This document shows positions 7,309-10,088 of a stretch of 10,088 bases of DNA, piece after piece; within the stretch, counting starts at the first letter, position 1, and each line of letters begins with the position of its first letter. The position numbers were made by a program, and so were the translations under genes. Location of the stretch: assembly GCA_937959145.1 (NCBI GenBank), contig CALGMC010000237.1, positions 1 to 10,088 of the forward strand. The letters run 5' to 3'. Under the pieces are notes generated by a model. The model saw only the letters and a list, made by a program, of their open reading frames with translations. It did not search any database and had not been told where the DNA came from. The stretch comes from an uncultured Chlorobiales bacterium. GTDB lineage: Bacteria > Bacteroidota > Chlorobiia > Chlorobiales > Thermochlorobacteraceae.

Positions 7309-7328
7309 ATTGCTAAGTGAACAGCAAT
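7309..7328. promoter_or_regulatory. candidate operator: inverted repeat ATTGCT-N8-AGCAAT
   Basis: Two perfect 6-base arms (7309-7314 and 7323-7328) are separated by eight bases; one further pair forms two bases out (A7307/T7330). The repeat ends ten bases before the antitoxin start codon on the minus strand, in the 128-bp space shared with the divergent ferredoxin gene. Toxin-antitoxin modules are commonly self-repressed through such palindromes. It lies well upstream of the ferredoxin start, so it could influence that gene too. Function is inferred. Confidence 0.4.
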
Positions 7329-7369
7329 TTAACAAAAAATTCGCGCCGTGCATTTTGAAAAACTTTCGC

Positions 7370-7377
7370 TATTTTTG
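7370..7377 (+). promoter_or_regulatory. possible promoter element TATTTTTG for the ferredoxin gene
   Basis: The octamer fits TAnnTTTG and lies 49 bases before the ferredoxin ATG in the right orientation. No matching TTG is present at the usual upstream distance (the nearest, 7355-7357, is too close at 12 bases), so support is weak. A Shine-Dalgarno AAGGAG (7413-7418), eight bases before the ATG, is strong and decides the start. Confidence 0.3.
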
Positions 7378-7426
7378 CGCAGGTTAAATCGTGTTTTTTG
7401 AAGTAACTAAAAAAGGAGAAACAACT

Positions 7427-7729
7427 ATGGCACTCAAAATCTCAGATGAATGCATCACTTGTGGTGCGTGCGAGCCAGAATGCCCGAACACGGCAATTTA
7501 TGAACCGGGAATGAACTGGAGACTTTTCGGGCAAGAGCACCCGCCGCTCTCGAACGATTACTATTACATCGTTCCCGACAAATGCACGGAATGCGTAGGA
7601 TTTCACGAAGAGTCGCAGTGTGCGGCAGTTTGCCCTGTCGATGCGTGCAACAGAGATGAAAACTTCCCTGAAACGAAAGAGGAACTGCTCGCAAAAAAAG
7701 AACGATTAGAAGCCGACAAGCGCGCATAA
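7427..7729 (+). CDS. 2[4Fe-4S] ferredoxin, green-sulfur-bacterial / Alvin-type cluster spacing
   Basis: A 100-residue soluble low-potential electron carrier. The first cluster motif is C9-x2-C12-x2-C15-x3-C19-P; the second is C53-x2-C56-x8-C65-x3-C69-P, with an extra C74. The eight-residue insertion in the second motif and the charged C-terminal helix (ETKEELLAKKERLEADK) are typical of the ferredoxins of Chlorobium and of Allochromatium-type proteins. By analogy, three Cys of each motif plus the last Cys of the other bind each cluster. In green sulfur bacteria such ferredoxins take electrons from the type I reaction centre and feed NADP reduction, pyruvate synthase and the reductive TCA cycle; in a non-phototroph they would serve 2-oxoacid oxidoreductases. 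A longer reading from GTG 7391 is rejected because AAGGAG at 7413-7418 points to ATG 7427. The gene appears monocistronic, with a terminator 26 bases after the stop. Confidence 0.95.
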   Translation: MALKISDECITCGACEPECPNTAIYEPGMNWRLFGQEHPPLSNDYYYIVPDKCTECVGFHEESQCAAVCPVDACNRDENFPETKEELLAKKERLEADKRA

Positions 7730-7755
7730 CCTTCAAGACGAAATTCGAAGTTCAG

Positions 7756-7791
7756 AAAGCGTTCTCGACCAGCGAGGACGCTTTTGCTTTT
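7756..7791 (+). terminator. intrinsic terminator after the ferredoxin gene
   Basis: The arms 7756-7767 and 7773-7784 form a 12-pair stem with one G-U pair, closing a five-base loop (ACCAG). The 3' arm runs into a T-rich tail, TTTTGCTTTT (7782-7791). It would end the ferredoxin transcript and insulate the operon that starts at 7869. Confidence 0.8.
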
Positions 7792-7868
7792 GAAAGCGCA
7801 CATTTTCAGAAAGAATTTCCCACGAAAGCACTAAATTCCTACACGAACATTCTAAAACGACTCGCAGT

Positions 7869-8390
7869 ATGAATGAAGTATTTTCCTATCCCATTACCCA
7901 ATCCGAATTTTTATTAGAAAACTACTACATCTTGACTTGGACGGGCGGCATGCTCGTGCTTGGCGCGGCTTGGGCAATTTTCTTCCGATACGGCAACTTC
8001 AAATACGGAATTGATTTAGGATGCTTGTTCAAGACGCTCATCATTATGGTGGCAACCATGCTCGCCGTTGGCGTTCCGAATTATCTCAATGTGAAATACT
8101 ATGCACAGCACGGGCACGAAGGCGATAAAATCACTCTGACAAACGAGCGTGTAACGTATCAGTATCGAGATGGCAAGCAGAAATCGTTCTTGCTTTCAGA
8201 AGTGAAGAAGTTTTACAAAGAGCCGATGACATTTAATCCGCCGCCGACACACTTTGTCGTTGCCATCATCGATTCCATCAAAGTGGATTCGTTTGCCGTG
8301 CGGGAAGATTTACCGCGTTTCGAGACGTTCAAGGCAACCCTAAATAATGCTATCGCCGATAAGTCTTCTGAGATAACCCTAACGAATTGA
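7869..8390 (+). CDS. hypothetical membrane protein with two transmembrane helices
   Basis: I do not recognise this 173-residue protein. Two hydrophobic segments (about 21-39 and 53-70) anchor it, joined by a short loop (RYGNFKYGIDLG). The remaining ~100 residues are soluble. The segment DKITLTNERVTYQYRDGKQKSFLLSE (86-111, read in two parts around ERVTY) has the strand-turn-strand look of bacterial PH-like domains that often follow two-helix anchors; that is only a resemblance. A proline run (FNPPPTHF, 122-129) and a helix near the end (LPRFETFKATLNNAI) follow. No signal-peptide cleavage site, enzyme motif or metal site is seen. The stop lies one base before the birA ATG, so the two are almost certainly co-transcribed and probably translationally coupled. 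No clear Shine-Dalgarno precedes its own ATG. A structural or stress-sensing role is possible but unsupported. Confidence 0.8.
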   Translation: MNEVFSYPITQSEFLLENYYILTWTGGMLVLGAAWAIFFRYGNFKYGIDLGCLFKTLIIMVATMLAVGVPNYLNVKYYAQHGHEGDKITLTNERVTYQYRDGKQKSFLLSEVKKFYKEPMTFNPPPTHFVVAIIDSIKVDSFAVREDLPRFETFKATLNNAIADKSSEITLTN

Positions 8391-8391
8391 A

Positions 8392-9195
8392 ATGAAAGTG
8401 AATTTCAGTGCTGTTTTTTCTTCCGAACAGTTGATGCACCGATTAGCATCCAATCTGCATATCGGAAAGAGCGTTTTTTGTTACGAATCTGTTGGCTCGA
8501 CCAACGATGTCGCCCATCGCTTCGCCAAAGACGGCGCACGAAGCGGAACGATTATTTTAGCCGAGTTTCAAACCGCAGGACGCGGCAGAAATGCAAAGAA
8601 ATGGGTCGGTCAAAAAGGAGAGAATGTTATCGCAAGCGTCATTTTACGACCAACCATGCCGCTTGAAAATCTGACCTACCTGCCGCTTCTTACTGCGCTT
8701 TCAGTGGCACAAGCCATTGAAGATGTGGTCGGAGAACGGGCGGAAATTAAATGGCCTAACGATGTTTTAATGCATCGCAAAAAAGTGGCAGGCGTGTTGG
8801 TCGAGACCTCAGCGCAAGCTGGAGTGGTTGACTATGTCGTGGTGGGAATTGGGCTGAACGTCAATCAAGCACAATTTCCCGATGAGTTGGCACAGCAAGC
8901 CACATCGCTCTTTCTTGAAACGGGCGTTGTATATGACCAAACCACGCTCTTCGTCAGCCTGATGCGGTTTCTTGACGCCAATTATGCACGGCTCAAAAGC
9001 GGCAACACCGAATCGATTCTCTCTATGTGGCGTGCCCACTGCGAGATGTTCGGAAAGCACATTACATTTTATCAAGGTGATTCAAAGCGTGAAGGCATTG
9101 CCCTCGATATCGACGAGCGTGGGTTTCTGAGAGTTGAAATTGAACAAAAGGAAGAGCGGCTCTCCCAAGCCGAGATTCAAACGATTCGCTACTAA
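8392..9195 (+). CDS. birA: biotin-[acetyl-CoA-carboxylase] ligase, catalytic-only (group I)
   Basis: Joins biotin, through biotinyl-AMP, to the conserved Lys of biotin carrier proteins such as the acetyl-CoA carboxylase subunit. In 267 residues: VGSTND (34-39), the biotinyl-AMP loop AGRGRNAKKW (62-71), KWPNDVL (120-126), the adenylation-site Lys K131 in KVAGVLVE, and GIGLNVN (152-158). A C-terminal SH3-like cap covers about 220-267. There is no N-terminal winged-helix domain: the catalytic domain begins within about 30 residues, so this enzyme should not act as a biotin operon repressor as E. coli BirA does. The loop reads GRGRNAKKW where many members have GRGRxGRxW, a mild variation (Ala at the second Gly). 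It is sandwiched between the unknown membrane protein (1 base upstream) and coaX (8 bases downstream) in one operon. Confidence 0.96.
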   Translation: MKVNFSAVFSSEQLMHRLASNLHIGKSVFCYESVGSTNDVAHRFAKDGARSGTIILAEFQTAGRGRNAKKWVGQKGENVIASVILRPTMPLENLTYLPLLTALSVAQAIEDVVGERAEIKWPNDVLMHRKKVAGVLVETSAQAGVVDYVVVGIGLNVNQAQFPDELAQQATSLFLETGVVYDQTTLFVSLMRFLDANYARLKSGNTESILSMWRAHCEMFGKHITFYQGDSKREGIALDIDERGFLRVEIEQKEERLSQAEIQTIRY

Positions 9196-9203
9196 CAGCA
9201 CCG

Positions 9204-9986
9204 ATGCGCCAGATATTGAGCCTTGATGTTGGAAACTCCCGCCTCAAACTTGCTTTCTTTCAAGGTGAGCACATTCAATTCCGAATGGAAGCAGAAACAA
9301 AGCAATTCAAATCGCTTAAATCGCGCCAAGCCTTTGCGGCGTCGTTAGTTTCGGAATTAAAAGCACGCTCATTGCAGGTTGAAAAAATTATCCTTTCCTC
9401 CGTTGTTCCAGAGATTGCGCATCCCGTCGCCAATATGATCGAGCGCACATTCAAAAAGCGCGTCTTAACCGTCTCGACTGAACTCAATTTGCCCTTTGAG
9501 CATCGCTACAAAACGCCGCACACATTGGGCGCAGACCGATTAGCACTCGTTGCTTACGCCGTCAAACGCTTTCCAAAGGTTGCCGTCATCGCCGTTGATT
9601 TTGGAACGGCAATCACCTACGATGTCGTTACTTCAAAGAAAATTTATCTTGGAGGCGTAATTCTAAGCGGGTTTGGCGTCTCGCTATCAGCATTGCACGC
9701 GCGCACGGCGCAACTGCCCGAAGTTCGCTTTTCATCACAAACAAAACTTGTTGGAGAAAGCACGGTCGAGTGCTTAGAACGCGGCGCATATTGGGGCGCA
9801 GTGGCTCAAACGGAAGGCTTAATTGCGCGATTCAAATCGTTTTTGAAAACGCATCACAGCGAGAAAAGCATCAAAGTGATTGCAACGGGCGGCGACGCAC
9901 CGTTAATTGCAGAGCAACTCAAATTTGATGAACTCAATGAAGACGCTGTTCTCAGAGGCGCGGCGCATTTGGCGGAGCTGAATTGA
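9204..9986 (+). CDS. coaX: type III pantothenate kinase
   Basis: Phosphorylates pantothenate to 4'-phosphopantothenate, the first step of coenzyme A synthesis, without the feedback inhibition by CoA typical of type I enzymes. The 260 residues, usual for CoaX, show the ASKHA nucleotide-binding fold: SLDVGNSRLK with D8 (6-15), the pantothenate-binding TLGADR (107-112, with general base D111), VDFGTAITYD (131-140), and ATGGDA (227-232) for the second phosphate loop. The usual GGxIxPG segment reads GGVILSGFG (150-158), with Ser in place of Pro. The following LHARTAQLP (164-172) is standard. The start lies eight bases after the birA stop; no Shine-Dalgarno is visible, so translation may rely on coupling. 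Next to birA it groups biotin and CoA functions that meet at acetyl-CoA carboxylase. coaX beside birA is a common bacterial pairing. Confidence 0.96.
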   Translation: MRQILSLDVGNSRLKLAFFQGEHIQFRMEAETKQFKSLKSRQAFAASLVSELKARSLQVEKIILSSVVPEIAHPVANMIERTFKKRVLTVSTELNLPFEHRYKTPHTLGADRLALVAYAVKRFPKVAVIAVDFGTAITYDVVTSKKIYLGGVILSGFGVSLSALHARTAQLPEVRFSSQTKLVGESTVECLERGAYWGAVAQTEGLIARFKSFLKTHHSEKSIKVIATGGDAPLIAEQLKFDELNEDAVLRGAAHLAELN

Positions 9987-10006
9987 GGGGAAAATTTGAG
10001 AAACTG

Positions 10007-10037
10007 TTTTCAGAACTCGAATGAAATTGTATCTTTG
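10007..10037 (+). promoter_or_regulatory. possible promoter ahead of the tRNA gene
   Basis: TTTTCA (10007-10012) is 17 bases from TATCTT (10030-10035), each 4/6 to the sigma-70 consensus. TATCTTTG (10030-10037) also fits the TAnnTTTG octamer seen ahead of two other genes in this window. Transcription would start near 10043, some 24 bases before the mature tRNA end. Weak alone; supported mainly by position. Confidence 0.35.
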
Positions 10038-10066
10038 CGACCCTTCGACATCAAATATCTTCTCAC

Positions 10067-10088
10067 GGAGAGGTCGCATAGTTGGTCT
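10067..10088 (+). tRNA. partial tRNA-Ser (5' end only, cut by window edge)
   Basis: The last 22 bases read as a tRNA 5' end: acceptor strand GGAGAGG (typical of tRNA-Ser), T at position 8, D-stem 5' arm GCAT at positions 10-13, then A14, G15 and the invariant GG pair of the D loop in GTTGGTCT. Position and AT-rich leader fit. The anticodon, variable arm and 3' half are outside the window, so isoacceptor identity cannot be given and Ser is inferred from the acceptor sequence alone. Confidence 0.55.

Noticed and set aside
7391..7426. Upstream GTG start for the ferredoxin
   Set aside because: AAGGAG at 7413-7418 is correctly placed for ATG 7427, and the extension does not resemble any ferredoxin N-terminus.
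7455..7803. Minus-strand frames opposite the ferredoxin
   Set aside because: They overlap a well-supported gene and its terminator, with Cys/Arg-rich shadow composition.
1..10088. Mobile element, CRISPR array or defence island
   Set aside because: No transposase, integrase, direct repeat array, target-site duplication or cas-like gene was found; the toxin modules are the only accessory-type genes.

Overview
The window looks like ordinary chromosome from a Chlorobiota-like bacterium (green sulfur bacteria and relatives such as Chloroherpeton or Thermochlorobacter). This is inference. It rests mainly on the small 2[4Fe-4S] ferredoxin at 7427-7729, whose second cluster has the long C-x2-C-x8-C-x3-C spacing, and on TAnnTTTG promoter-like elements of the kind used in the Bacteroidota/Chlorobiota neighbourhood. 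G+C looks moderate by eye. The window is almost fully coding, and no insertion sequence, CRISPR array, prophage or rRNA gene was seen.

Layout. (1) 1-3919: a minus-strand GDSL thioesterase/lysophospholipase (TesA type, cut by the left edge) is transcribed away from a plus-strand pair, ABC ATPase YbbA and 852-residue MacB/FtsX-type permease YbbP. This is the tesA / ybbA-ybbP divergent arrangement known from Escherichia coli, so the three probably act together on lipids or other hydrophobic compounds in the periplasm and inner membrane. (2) 3976-4635: a two-gene toxin-antitoxin module on the plus strand. A lysine-rich small protein overlaps a VapC-type PIN-domain ribonuclease by 4 bases, behind a recognisable promoter. 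(3) 4664-7298: a minus-strand run of antitoxin, RelE/ParE-family toxin and methionyl-tRNA synthetase (metG, with zinc site and C-terminal tRNA-binding domain). Only 14 bp separate the toxin from metG, so the essential synthetase may share a transcript with the toxin module. metG thus has a toxin module on each side. (4) 7370-7791: the ferredoxin gene stands alone, with a strong Shine-Dalgarno sequence and an intrinsic terminator. (5) 7869-9986: a tight plus-strand operon of an unrecognised two-helix membrane protein, biotin-protein ligase (BirA without a DNA-binding domain) and type III pantothenate kinase (CoaX), linking biotin loading of carboxylases with coenzyme A synthesis. (6) 10067-10088: what looks like the first 22 bases of a tRNA-Ser gene running off the right edge.

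Most of the window is housekeeping. The points most worth a second look are the two toxin modules around metG with candidate operators, the unusual VapC partner, the recurring TAnnTTTG elements, and the unknown membrane protein coupled to birA.
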